Shown: positions 36,601-48,072 of the stretch, in pieces
How positions within the stretch are numbered: position 1 is the first letter of the stretch
Layout: each line of letters starts with the position of its first letter
Assembly: GCF_051401765.1 (NCBI RefSeq)
Contig: NC_135073.1
Span: 434,001-498,000 of the forward strand
DNA: 64,000 nucleotides
Source: Calliopsis andreniformis
Lineage: Eukaryota; Arthropoda; Insecta; Hymenoptera; Andrenidae
Direction of reading: 5' to 3'
Program-made: the position numbers and the translations under genes
Notes under the pieces: generated by a model
Seen by the model: only the letters and a program-made list of their open reading frames with translations
Told to the model about the DNA's origin: nothing
Database searches by the model: none

Positions 36601-38979
36601 AGAATACATACATTTGTTGTTAAATAGCCTTATGTTTGATGTTTGAAATTTGCGGGTTCTCATGCGCGGGAATGTGTGTGGTTTGAACACCCGATTTACA
36701 TCGCGAATTGAACATCTTGTAGCCTACGATGCTTGATATATCTTTGTAAATTGCTCATCAGGGCGAAGTGCTGAACCTACATCTTGCGCGTCTAGAGATG
36801 GAAAGAGTATTCGGGAAGCGACACGCGATGCGTCTAAGTGCTTTAGAGTTGGAATGAGAACCTCTTAGCGCCCGTCTCTGTGCCCGCATGAAAACTGTAC
36901 ACAGCGTGCGATACGACGACCGCGAGAGCGATGACATCGCACGAAAAACATAACGAATGTTTTTCACAAAGATATGAAAATCATCGTGAACTGTATTATC
37001 AATTTTAAGAGCAATTAGCTGTTCAGAATTCAGATGAGCAATGAAAGGTATGAGATTGATGGATAGATTAACAATTTGAGAATTGTAAGCAGGAACTCGC
37101 GAGGGAGAGAATACGCGATATATTGGATCTAAATTGACGAATTGCGTGAAGGCTCTCGTGATGTTATCTCGTGCGATTCACTAGAACCTCATCGATTCGA
37201 CAGGTGATCCATGTTTGGTGATTCGCGAAGGATCCTGCGTATTCTAGCTTCCGTCATCCGGCACTCTTCGTCGACAAATCGCGAGGTACACGACGAGAGC
37301 CCGCGGGTTCATTTAATCTTTCGTTTCTTTCTTAAGCTGGGTCTAATTTACATGTTATGTGACAAAGTTATATAACATGTAGTGTGGACCCAGCATTACT
37401 TTATTAATTTCCATTATTCCTAATATAATAATTCATTTTTCGAGCATAGATGTACGGGAGTGAATGGACTCAGTAATTCACATAAAAATTCATAAAATTA
37501 GTAAACTCGTAACCGGTCAATAGTGTAAATTTGCGATAGTTCTATTTCCGCGTATGTATTCTCTCCTCTTTTACTGTAGTATCTCCGGCAGTGTTTGAAT
37601 ATTGAGATAATATAAATAACGACCAGGCCACATTTTTCATGACGATTTTGAATTACGATTTGAATCCTAGTATTGATTTCTTTGGATACGTAAGTTTTTT
37701 TATTATTACGATATAATTTTTGATTCTCATATTGGTTTCGTATTGATTCTGATATTGTTCATGCATTAATTATTGATTGTGATTTCCAAATTGTTGAACA
37801 CGTGGCGTCGCCATTTGTATGCTCCGTGTGGTCTGAAGGACATCGCTATCACGTGTCTATATCGTGGATTTACTTTAGTGTCCTTGCAGCCACCTTGGCC
37901 TAGAGAAGCACGAAAAAAGTGCATCATATGTATATTTTTTTACATTTCTTTTATCTATATTATATTACTTGATTTCTTATTTACCCTTATACTCTCAGGA
38001 TAAGTAAAATATTACTAATACTTACATATTGTGCCTGAGCAATTTACTTTATTTAGAACAGCGGTGCAAGCCACCTGCCTGTAACAACTTAGAAACCGCT
38101 CTACTTTCGTGACCACACTACCATTACGCGCAATATTGTTAATGGATTGATGGAACACAGGGTACTTGCTCGATAGTCATACGTAAATTCAAAAAATTAG
38201 AAAATACGTCTCGGGTGTGGCCGGGTCAGCCCGTAACAAAACTGTAAGTAACGGATGGGGGACGAACTCTGCTTGTAACACTGTATGTGATAAACAAATT
38301 CAGACTCAAACGTAATTTGGTTATTCTTGATTTTCGTCTTATTTTGACATATCATATACGTACTTCACAAGCGACACAACTCAAAAAACATAATTTTTGA
38401 ATTATAGTTATAAATCAGTTTGGTAAATGCATCTCTATTCATTTCAAAAAGTTGACCAGTTAAACATTAAAATTATAGAATTTATTTAAAAAGCTATTCA
38501 AATATGAATTACAAATTATTTAAATAATAATAAGAAAATCATTTAATGCAAGTAGTACAAAACCATTTTTTAGACTAATTATTCAAGTAAGATAACTTTC
38601 ATTAAATAAGATTTAATGAAGAGATTATGAAAGGGGACCTCTCATGAGACGCGAATATGTAGTACAATTTTCCCGTGAAAGGTAACTTACACACTATTCT
38701 GAAATTAACTATATATTCTTAGCAGTAACACATAATATTTTTTGTATAATTATATACACAATTGAATTATAACCTTTCATTAAAGTAATAGCTATAAGAT
38801 TGTAGGCTGTTTTACTCCGCGATTATTAGAAATACCAAAGAAAAGGTTGCATTTGTTAAAACAGTTAGATGTGAAACATTTAGATGTGAAACAGTTATAT
38901 ATTATTATTAAATTCAACATTTGTTGTTTTTTTTTCCAACATTAAATTCAACATTGATTGTTTCTTATTTTTTATTTAC
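33625..38979. other. Long stretch without recognised genes
   Basis: Mostly AT-rich. Two GC-richer segments stand out: 34350-34640, with facing open frames of 105 codons (minus) and 71-75 codons (plus), and roughly 36500-37330, with CpG-containing sequence and a GT/GC microsatellite at 36553-36575. Neither resembles a family I know, and no inverted or direct termini were seen. They could be host exons, promoters or old elements. An alternative last exon of the hAT gene could lie downstream of its donor at 38979, but none was recognised. Confidence 0.4.
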
Positions 38980-40228
38980 CTGGATCATATGAGCGAAACA
39001 TGGAATACGCTCCCATGTGCTCTCATTATAACCTAATCTTGTCGCCTTAATAATATTTGCACCATTATCAGTTATCAAATATGATACAAATTCCTTACGA
39101 TCAAATCCCCATTCTCTTATAGTACTTTTTAAGAATTCATTTATTTCTTCTCCTGTATGTTCAGGTAAAGTTGTAATTCTCAAAGTGTAGTTTTTTATTT
39201 TAAAAGTCTTATCAATGTAGTGTACTGTGACTGAAACGAAGTGTTCATTCGCACGCGAAAGCCACGCATCAGTCATAAAGGCAAATGTTTTTGTCTGAAG
39301 AAAAAAAATTTTAATTTTCATTTTTTGTAGGTATGCACTTACTTAAAAAATTTTCTTTAAAATAACATTATTGTAAAATATCTTAAACAGTTTACGAATC
39401 AATATAAATTTATGAACCAAATGTTTTTACGTGCATAAGGATATTATGGAATATAAATAATTAAACGTTATATAGAAATTCATGCGATTTGTATAAAAAA
39501 TATTGTACATTATAGGTAAAAGGAAACATATTTCATTTCAAAAAATTAGCTGGAGATAGACAACTTTTCTGGAGATAGAAAAATACCTTTTTCGAGGTAA
39601 ACTAATTAGTAAAGTCACTTATGAAATACTTTACTGTCTACACTTTAATGCTTACTTACACTTTTCATGTCTTCCGCGATAATGTTTTGTATTTGCGTTT
39701 TATTTTTAATATGTATTTCCGGAATAATTCTGTGTGAGAATGTTTTTCTGCAGGGTATCACATATTTTGGATCCAGTACTTGGATTAAATTTTTAAATCC
39801 TCCATCTTCTACAATGTATAAGGTTGACAATCGCTGATTATCATACGAGCAATTGCCCGCGTTATGTCCCTTGCCCTCGGACTATTTTCATCTAATACTG
39901 ACATGTTGTGATTACTTCCTTTACTTGTACTCGCACTTACACCACTGATTGCACGATCCTCTAAATCATTTGCAAGCGCATCCGCATGTTTGTCTTGTAA
40001 ATGTTTCCTCATAGAACTTGTATTGCCATTTTTTGGTTTCAGTTTTTTCTGACATAAATTACATATGCAATACTCCACATCTAATGCTGATCTCACGAAC
40101 CAGTTCCACACAATACTCTGATTTTTCCTGACTTTTGATATAATTTGTGTTTCCGCACTAGAAACAGTATTATTATTTCCATCTCCTTCTATTTCTACAT
40201 CTAAAATGCCAGTGGTATTGCTGTACAT
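38980..40228 (-). pseudogene. BED-finger hAT transposase (ZBED-like), spliced, one frameshift
   Basis: Exon 1 runs from ATG at 40228 to 39660 and exon 2 from 39294 to 38980. Exon 1 encodes a BED zinc finger (CNLCQKKL, then HLQDKH) and a linker. Near 39815 one base appears to be missing: IISDCQPYTL meets a stop, while the next frame continues IVEDGGFKNLIQVLDPKY, a standard hAT continuation. Exon 2 encodes the start of the RNase H-like core (FMTDAWLSRAN, then YLITDNGAN and CFAHM), with two probable catalytic aspartates. The intron (39295-39659) has donor GTAAGT and a pyrimidine-rich tract before CAG, and is phase 0. Exon 2 ends in CAG/GTAAAT, a second donor. The rest of the protein, including the hAT dimerisation region, was not found. 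It may be a transposon gene or a decayed domesticated copy. Confidence 0.75.
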
Positions 40229-42185
40229 CTTTAACCGTATTACGAATTAAGACGACTGTTTATATTTAATGCGCAGATTTTCTGTTCTCTTCGTGGTGAA
40301 CTCTGAACTAACTTGTGTCTTAACTCTTAACTCTGAACTAGTCTTGTAAGACTATCTTTAAAAACATGCAGGTGTTGTCCTCTGTTTAATTTAGGAAAGA
40401 GGGAAGGTCTATATTTAAGAAATGACAATCTGTAATTGTTAAGGACTCAAGTGGGTTGCGATGTGGTCGACATAAAACAATATCGTTTTTGAGGAAGTCG
40501 ATTCGTTATACATTGTATGCTTTTCTATAGCACTTGGATCTGGCGACAGGATGGTACGAACTTTCTTTTTTGACATTGTCTAGCCAGATAAAGTACCGGA
40601 AAAAGTTGAAGAATTGTGTTTCTCGTATGCAAACAATAATAAACATTGAAATTATACTTTAACATGTTCCTTTAATTCCTTTTTTTTATTTGTGCTGAAA
40701 GATCTTATTACATATACGTTTTTTCTTATTATTAGACTTCTAAAAGTTATTATTACATATTACTGCGATAAAGTCAATTAGAGGGTTTGTTACTCGTTTT
40801 GGTTTCGTTATCATAATTTAAATTTGGTTTCGTAAATTAATGTTATTATTATATTATTTATTAATTTAATATTTAATTTGAAAATATTTAAATGCATTGC
40901 ATTTTTTCCTTACGATCTATTACAAATATTTTCTAGTTTTATTGTGACATACATTATATTCGATGTAGATAGATAATTCAAAAGTTTCATGCTGATCAGA
41001 CGCATTCAAGTTACAAGAAATCATTCAAGGCCCTGAAACACTTTTAAGCCGCCCGAAAAAATTCGAGTCGCTCGAAAAAATTCGAATCGCCCGACAAAAT
41101 TCGAGGCCCCGAAACAATTGAAGCCGCACGGAACGATCCGAGCTACCCGAAACCATTCCAGCTGTTCGATTCAATCGGTTTTTGTAGGTTTGTTTCGGGT
41201 GCCCGACTCGTTCTTTTCGGGATTTGCCCAGCACTAGACTCGAGACCGTCTTCCCATATTTGGCTACCAGTGACCGCATTGCTGTTGGGACTCGATACAC
41301 TTGGTTAACAACGAAATCGGGTAACTGAGAAAACAAAGAAGTCTTTGCTTTTGATTACATACAAGTGCAAATTATGGCAAAAGAGAGCGACGTAGCAATG
41401 TGTGAAATGTGAATCAAAAGAGATCGCATGCTTTGCTGGCACTGTCTACTTTTTCGGGTCTGTGAGAGAGACGAACTTGCTCGTAAAGACCGAAAGATCC
41501 GATCAGTTACTACATAATCTAACGATGCGACGTTGCAGGAAATGCCCATTTGACGTTCGATCCCTTCCGAGCCGAGCACCGGTTGCTTGGCATGCCTCAG
41601 GGATCTTCTTTCAAAATTATCAATAGAATTTGATACTTTTCTCAGCAGCCATCGAAAGGACATGGAGGGTGTTTGTGTAAAGAGGTCACGTCCGACAATG
41701 AAGCAATCGTAAATAATTGGTTAGAACTTATTGAGCAGGGCGTGTGCCACGTGGGAGAAATACTACTCGCAAATCAGGAAAGCGGCAACACCGTAAATTA
41801 AGGGCCCCGGCCACCAGGGATCTTCTTTTGAAATACAGACAATAAATTGTATAATTAGTCTACAATTGATCAACAACATAAACAGATCAGTAAGAAGTTA
41901 GTCATTTAAGTTTCATCTCACTCTGTCTTGTATTCGAAGCAAAGCATTTTTTAATGTTTCATCACGTTACATAAAGCTTAAATTGTTGTGAGTTTTTACT
42001 GTCACCAAATATGACAGTACCTCAATATGACGTATCTTCCAATAAAGATCTATTTTATTTGTATATTAACTGTAAATTACATTATGTTAGTTATAATTAA
42101 TAAATTACATTAGTTAAAATTACATTACGTTTTGACAAATACGAAAATGATACTCAGTAAAACATGTGTTTATATCGTTTAACTA
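40229..42185. other. Intergenic DNA with a partial hAT-like repeat
   Basis: 41025-41240 is an inverted second copy of the tandem GCCGCCCGAAAAAATTCGAG region at 14745-14960, without the hAT-like termini. The GC-richer sequence at 41240-41800 holds overlapping frames of about 100 codons on the minus strand that I do not recognise. The rest is AT-rich. Confidence 0.5.
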
Positions 42186-42892
42186 CAGTGGATGAAATTT
42201 TTATAAGTACACTACTATTTTGAACAAAAATAGTGCGTTTTGTTATAATTCAAGATCACCAATATGCAAAATTTGTTAAAAGACACTTTAATTTGGATCA
42301 TCGAAGAAAATCATGACGACAACGTTATTTTTCAACAAGATAACGCAGCAATACACAATGCTAAGAAGGCTCAGGAGTGGTTTAGAGTTTTAGACAAAAG
42401 AATTTGCAACTAATGAAGTGGCCGTCATGATCCCCCGATCTAAATCTAATAGAAAATTTATGGGGAATCCTATCATGAGCAACATATAGAAATGGGAAGC
42501 AGTATAACAACATTAAAGAGTTAGAAAACGCAGTAAGATATGAGTGGAATCAAATCCATGAAACAACGTTGCAAAAATTAGTTTGTAGTATGGAAAATAG
42601 AATATTTGAAGTGATTAAATGTAACGGTGGAAGTACTAAATATTAATATCATAAACTTAGTCTTTTGTTCGAATTTATTAGACTGTTCTTATAGAAATTT
42701 CGTACACTTATGTACATTAAGTTGTAATATTTTATTTATAACAAAAATAAAGCAGTTTTTTTGAATTCAGAATATTGATTTCTACTTTCTTATATTCCTT
42801 AATTATTTTCTAGCCTTCGTTTAGTCATATTATCAAAATACTTGACTTTTTTGTTCAAAATAGGAGTGTTCTTATAGAAATTTCGTCCACTG
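42186..42892 (+). mobile_element. Tc1-like element, internally deleted
   Basis: Inverted ends of about 44 bp (CAGTGGATGAAATTTTTATA left; CAGTGGACGAAATTTCTATA right, read inward) are flanked by TA. An extra, internal copy of the right repeat lies at about 42684-42709, in the same orientation and about 180 bp from the outer one. The element is only 707 bp because the 5' half of the gene is missing. Confidence 0.88.
42264..42646 (+). pseudogene. Tc1 transposase, C-terminal half, broken
   Basis: The first segment from ATG at 42264 contains VIFQQDNAAIH, the second catalytic aspartate region. It ends in a stop at 42413. Another frame continues WPS*SPDLNLIENLWGILS*, with the third catalytic residue (E of LIENLWG), then YRNGKQYNNIKELENAV and EWNQIHETTLQKLV, to a stop at 42646. 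Two in-frame TGA codons sit where CGA (Arg) is expected. This is the DD34E family. The N-terminal DNA-binding half and the first Asp are absent. Confidence 0.85.
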
Positions 42893-44009
42893 TATACACA
42901 AAAATATCAAACTTTTGCATAATTATAGTAATGTTATATTGTAATAAATGCTCCAAATAAACGAAGTCGTGGTGTAATAGAGAGGAAGGAAAGGGAAGGA
43001 ATGCAGAAAAGGCAGAATAGCACGTATATAAAACGTCGCGTAGATCCCTTGCGATACGAATACACGCCCCATTACTTCGTTCGTCTTTAACAAGCTCTCA
43101 TTATCGCGAGATTATCGTACAAGAGGATTTGACGTCCTAATGGACAGCAATGAACCCATTGATAACGTCGACGAGCTAATGATACTCCTCATTCACTGGC
43201 AATCGTCATGGACATGAAGTTGCCGCTTTTGTGCTTATTTCGTTCGTGTAATTTATCTTCGACAGCTTGTTTCTTCTTTCAGTCTTTTTGAAAATTTTCA
43301 GGTTCTATTTTCAATCGAAAAGACTGTCTTTCACTATCTTACTCCGTCCCTCGTTTGTTTCTTGTACATTCATAAATTTTATTTCCCTTTATTTTTCATC
43401 TTTATTTCTCCTTTTATTATACCTTTTCTTTTATTATTTAATATAATTTTAATTTATTTATTTATTTGAAAATTACCTATTATTTTGAGAAAACCTCTAT
43501 AAGTTACGAATATATCGGTATAGTTTGCCTCATTTTGATTCTCTTCTGTACGAAGTATACGGTAGCGGATAAAAATTTAAGGTCATTAAGGCCAAAATAA
43601 TGTTAGTCTTTTCATGTATTGTAACTTCATGAAAAAAAAGTTGTAATCAATTTTCCTCGAGGCATTTTAAAGGATAAATCATAAACTTACACATTTCTAA
43701 ATTGAATATCCGTGAAGATATCTCAGTACTAGTAAGTGATTGGAAAAGTAAGGCTAGTTTTTTTTTCTAAACGATCATAAAAATTAAAACGGTTGCAGTT
43801 TTCTTAAAAAAATTTTGTTGGTAATCCAAATCGGCATTAATTTCGAGAACAGTCCTATCTCTCTGATAGCTCCCGTAAAGTCGATTTACAACTTTTTGTT
43901 GTTGTTTCATTCCACTTCGAGTATGAAATGTATCGCCGACATTTCAATGTGTAAGATACAAATGAATTTATATTCTACTTGTGATAATTACATAAATCAA
44001 ACAGTATAT
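42893..44009. other. Intergenic DNA
   Basis: A GC-richer segment (42960-43250) contains a TATATAAAA motif at 43025 but no recognisable coding sequence after it. The rest is AT-rich. Confidence 0.4.
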
Positions 44010-44473
44010 TAGTCGAAAATATTAGACATTCAAAGTACGGGGTGGAAAACATATGTGACTTAATATCTCGAAAATTATTGCGTTTAGCGAAATGATGTAC
44101 ATGGGGGAATTGCGTATTTTTCAACGACTCCAACTATATAAACAGTTCTTGAAGATATCAATTTGTTTAAAAAATATATTAAAAAATAGAATATTTTTGT
44201 TGCTTTTCTTGACTAAATGTTGATCGATCCCTTTACAAATTTGTAGTATGGATACTATGAACCGAAACACAAAATATGGATAAAATAGAATTTTGAATTT
44301 TTATACCATAAACAAAATAATAGCAATTCTAGTTAGATTACATTTTGTGCGAAATTGAACCCTGAAACGATTGGTTTTATGAAAAACATATATCTTTATA
44401 ATGCTGTCATCACTACATTATAATATATATTGTTTATTATTCACTAAACGTCTAAATAATAACAGCGCTAGTG
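44010..44473 (+). mobile_element. Single arm of the 1.0 kb palindromic element
   Basis: Matches the left arm 21121-21580 (AAAATATTAGACA, GATGTACATGGGGGAATT, CATATATCTTTATAATGCT blocks). The match stops at GCTAGTG, which is the centre of symmetry of the full element. The right arm is absent. Confidence 0.75.
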
Positions 44474-44629
44474 AATACTCGCTATGTCTCGCACTCGTTA
44501 CAAACAGTTCAATGGATTCAGTGTCGGTAACATTCGCATAGATGAAAATGTAGGAAGTGAAGATGGTTATAAATCATTTCCATATAAATCATTTGATATA
44601 CCATATATGTATAAATAAATAAATTATTT

Positions 44630-44640
44630 ATTAAATATAA

Positions 44641-44671
<31 letters not shown>

Positions 44672-44693
44672 GTATATATATATATATATATAT
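44630..44693. repeat. AAAT/AT microsatellite
   Basis: About eight AAAT units followed by a run of AT/TATA. It replaces the left terminus of the neighbouring TAG-MITE. Confidence 0.9.
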
Positions 44694-45603
44694 GTACTCT
44701 CCCGATTAAAATGATGTCAAACACGACATGATTCCGATTATTTTTAACAAAGATACATAAAACTTGGTTTGTAGAACGAAAGGTCATGCTCGTAAACAGA
44801 CCCGGGCGCGACTCTCGTCCGCGACTCTCGTCCGCGACTCTCGTCCGCGAGTGGTAGTCGATTTTAAGCACGACCAGTCCCGAGCGCTGCTCTCGTCCGT
44901 GAATGGTAGTCGATTCTAAGGCACGACTAGACCCGAGCGCGACTCTCGCTCGCGAGTGGTAGTCGATTCGACGAACGCGGCTCTCGTCGTAGGGCTAACT
45001 CCCTATTATGTATTCCCTCATATTTTTGTGTTTAATTATTCAATGACTGAAATTATTAAGAAAATGAAAGCGTAATACAAAAAGTATGTATATAAGTTCC
45101 GTTTTAAATGTTTAGAAATTTTTATTTTTTTATTTTTAATATCTTCTTTCCGACATCGATTAAATATAATATACATAAATTCTGTTTATGTCATTTTTAG
45201 CTCGTAAAGAACTGATAGAAAAGTAACTTTGACGATTCTCCGTAACCGTCGCAGGGTTCCAACGTTTATTATTTAAATATCTTTATTACAAATAATAGGA
45301 ATCATGTCGTATTTGATATCATTTTTATCGGGAGAGCACAAGGAATCGATTGGTGTTACTTACGTGAAAATCTGTTTGCAAATAAGGAACTTCAATTTTT
45401 CCTATTAAATCCCTAATGCTATCCTTGTCTTTTCTGACGTCATTGATTTCGGGCATCGAGCTCGAGCGAGACCCTTCTTTTTGCTTCTCCGGTCGTGTAC
45501 CAATTATCTCGGCGACCGAGAGCAAAGGAAGCCGAATCGACTACCAGTCGCGGACGAGAGCCGCTCTCGGGTCTGGTCGCGACTCTCGTCCGCAACATTA
45601 CTG
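44694..45603. mobile_element. TAG-MITE copy H, left end truncated
   Basis: Nearly identical to 5080-5839: part of the left arm (minus), then the same AT-rich middle (CCCTCATATTTTTGTGTTTA), then the complete right arm ending CGCAACATTACTG before TA. It has a local expansion of GACTCTCGTCCGC units at 44810-44960. The original left terminus is lost in a microsatellite. Confidence 0.85.
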
Positions 45604-45631
45604 TACAACCTAAGTAAGAACTTACACATGT

Positions 45632-45920
45632 GGGATGGAAGAATCCCGTTGTCTGTGCCGTGTGTGTATGTGTGTGTACGTGTGCGTGTGCAAACACGTA
45701 TGTGGTCGCGAGGTATCGCCGAAGTCGAGCGACGCGGAAAAAAACACGCGAGGCAAAACCGTTGGAGAGGCGTTGTGTATGTGAATGTGTATGTGTCCGG
45801 GGTAGTCAGAAATCAGGAGACAGAGGACATTGTTTCTCGAGCGTCGCGAAGAAACGGCCACGAGGTGCGAACGTTATTCCGCCGTTCCTTACATATTTTC
45901 CTTTTTAATAAACCTATATA
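45632..45920 (+). mobile_element. CA-repeat element, copy 1
   Basis: One of three close copies (others 55271-55603 and 60025-60300, both inverted). It starts GGGATGGAAGAATCCCGTTG, passes through a variable GT tract, continues with a conserved GC-rich body (GTCGCGAGGTATCGCCGAAG and onward) and ends TTTTTAATAAACCT before an AT-rich tail. AATAAA close to the end suggests a transcript-derived (retroposed) element, but a short DNA element is not excluded. The long frames through it are open in two registers in all copies and look like by-products. Confidence 0.8.
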
Positions 45921-46535
45921 CATTACTTATACATATATACATTTTGTAACTTTTCACACATTTTAAATTTTCATAAATGCATAAGAATTCTTAGTCTAAT
46001 CATCAGCCTTATTCTAATACCGATATTCTTATATTTGGTTAGTATAGTTTTTCAAAGGTTATATTTTATAATAATTAAAATAGTAATTTTCTTTTCCTGC
46101 CATTAAATTTAATGACAATTTAATAACAATCTGATTTCGAAGATATGATATGCGAATATTTTAATTAATTAAAATTTATTTATTCTAATTACATACTCGT
46201 ACTAGTGGTATTCTACCTACGAGCGTATTATTATTTGCTAGGCTAATGGTATTCCACCTATTATTTTCAAATCATCTGCCTGTGCGGTAAATCGGGTTCT
46301 GTGACTTATATTTAATAAGTTTTTTAGCACAGGTTACTTACAAAATTTGTCTTATAACTCTGATACTCAAGTGAGAGGGGATACATACATCAACAGATAT
46401 GTACATCAGATATTTGCAACGATAGGTCATTGAATGAACAAAATGCCATGCCGAAAACCTTTGATTTTCGATTGTAAAAGATTTCTACAGCGATGTTATT
46501 TGTATTCTTCTTTTTTTTTTTAACTTTATGCCTTA
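45921..46535. other. AT-rich intergenic DNA
   Basis: Nothing recognised. Confidence 0.4.
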
Positions 46536-47569
46536 AGCCTTGTTCAGATTAGTCAAATTACTTGAATTCAAGTGGTTTGAATGCAATTGATTCGGGACAA
46601 CATGACCAATGTGAACGTACTGAATTACTTGACTTGAAATACCCTTTCAGGCTTCAAATGAAGTTGACGTCTTTTAAACTTTTCTTTGCGTTGAAATACA
46701 CATTGATTGATGAATGCCATGGTGCACACCGTACCATACGGGGCAAATTTCAAGTAAATCGATAAATACGTAAATGTCAAGGAAGCTGTCAAAAGTGCTG
46801 TTACGCCTGTAACAAAACTTTTGATTCATTGACAGGAAAGAGGGAAAGTGTTAAAGAAAGGTATGCGTGTATGCGTTGCAGAACCGCCCGAACGATGCAG
46901 AGAGGGTCGCCTGGGTTCAGTGCAATAATCCTGACATTGACCAAAGCGAGCGCTCAAGGATTCCCAAAATCTTTAAGACGGTTGGTGCCCGAATGTTCTG
47001 GAGAGTCAGAGTGTCTTGGTTGGTTTGTTTCTCGATGTTCCTGACAATAGGACATGTCTGAACTTAGGTGGGCGCCTTGCATTTGACAGTTGCACTTGGA
47101 CTTTTTCTCTCTTCTAAATTGCACAAGGAACAACCCCCATATGTTTTTTAAAGTCAGTCTTAGCTCAGAATTCGTAATAAACAGAGCTGAAAACACCAGC
47201 ACTTTAATTACTCCTCATCCTAGTAAAATTCTTAAATAAATTGACTAAAAAGAAGAGTCAAAGATTTTTACCTATTAATTGTGCTATGTGGAATAGTTGT
47301 AATTGAACAATAATAAACTTATTCTTAAGAATAAACATTTGTTTCTGTACGTAACAGTGCATATCTTGTTTGACAAATACATAACCAAATAACCACCAGG
47401 ATGAACCACCATTTTTATTATTTTTGCCTGACAGCTTGAATTCAAGTTACTTCTGAGTTCGAACCACTTGAATTCAAGTAATTTCACTCGTGTGAACACA
47501 AACTTGACATCGGGCTACTTCAATACAAGTGGCTTGAATTCAAGTAACTTGACTAATCTAAACAAGGCT
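46536..47569. mobile_element. PIF/Harbinger-like MITE (TTA duplication)
   Basis: The ends read inward AGCCTTGTTCAGATTAGTCA and AGCCTTGTTTAGATTAGTCA, with TTA at both flanks (46533-46535, 47570-47572). A three-base TTA duplication fits PIF/Harbinger. Subterminal DNA carries four copies of the core CTTGAATTCAAG, three of them in the right 140 bp. The interior has frames up to 82 codons, none recognised. It is non-autonomous as far as I can see. Confidence 0.75.
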
Positions 47570-47603
47570 TTAGATACGTCTACGTGATTGTATGTTATGT
47601 TGG

Positions 47604-47693
47604 TTTATTGAATCTGATGTGCCAGAAGTATCTCATCTGGTCCCATTATTACTTATTTTATTTATTAATGATATAGTCGTCGTATTCGTATGA
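47604..47693 (+). pseudogene. LINE reverse transcriptase fragment
   Basis: About 30 codons read FIESDVPEVSHLVPLLLILF then INDI. This matches the conserved non-LTR reverse transcriptase segment usually seen as GVPQGSHLGPLLF-IN-I. It stops at a TGA. No other part of the LINE was found. It directly follows the Harbinger-like MITE, which may have landed in it. Confidence 0.6.
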
Positions 47694-47865
47694 TTCTATA
47701 ATATGATTTGAAATCCCTACTCTAAGTGTTCCAACTTTTCAATTGAAAGGGTTGAATATAAATTTTTGCGCTTTGTAGCTTACAAATGTGTCACTATCGG
47801 GATAAGAGTAATATATTACTTTTGTCTACACAAATGTTCAGTGTGTACATATTGGCAAGTAAAGA

Positions 47866-48072
47866 ATGAAGAAGCAAGGCAAACAAAATAGTATACAGGA
47901 TAGGAATTCTTCACATAACAATGACTGTATATGTTTGATCTGTTTGGAATTCTCTAGCAGAAACCGTTCGAGAGAGAAGTAAATCCAATGTCTAAATTGT
48001 AAAGGTTGGTCTCATGAAGACTGTACCGTAAGTGATCTTCGTTATGTCTGCCATAATGGTAATTCGAAGTAG
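47866..48072 (+). pseudogene. Zinc-binding C-terminal tail of a transposase
   Basis: A frame with one internal stop contains CICLICLEF, then IQCLNCKGWSHEDC and YVCHN. The spacing of Cys and His (C-x-C-x2-C ... C-x2-C ... H-x2-C ... C-x-N) resembles the PHD-like tail found at the C-terminus of many insect CENP-B/Tigger-type transposases. The catalytic part was not recognised upstream. The fragment ends at TAG 48070-48072. A PHD finger of another protein family is a possible alternative. Confidence 0.5.

Noticed and set aside
43025..43034. TATATAAAA as a possible promoter
   Set aside because: AT-rich genomes contain many such words, and no transcription unit could be recognised downstream.
45481..45966. 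161-codon frame over CA-repeat copy 1, and similar frames at 55259-55609 and 59989-60297
   Set aside because: Cys/Val-rich parts come from the GT tract. The body is open in two registers in all copies, which reflects shared repeat sequence, not evidence of a gene.
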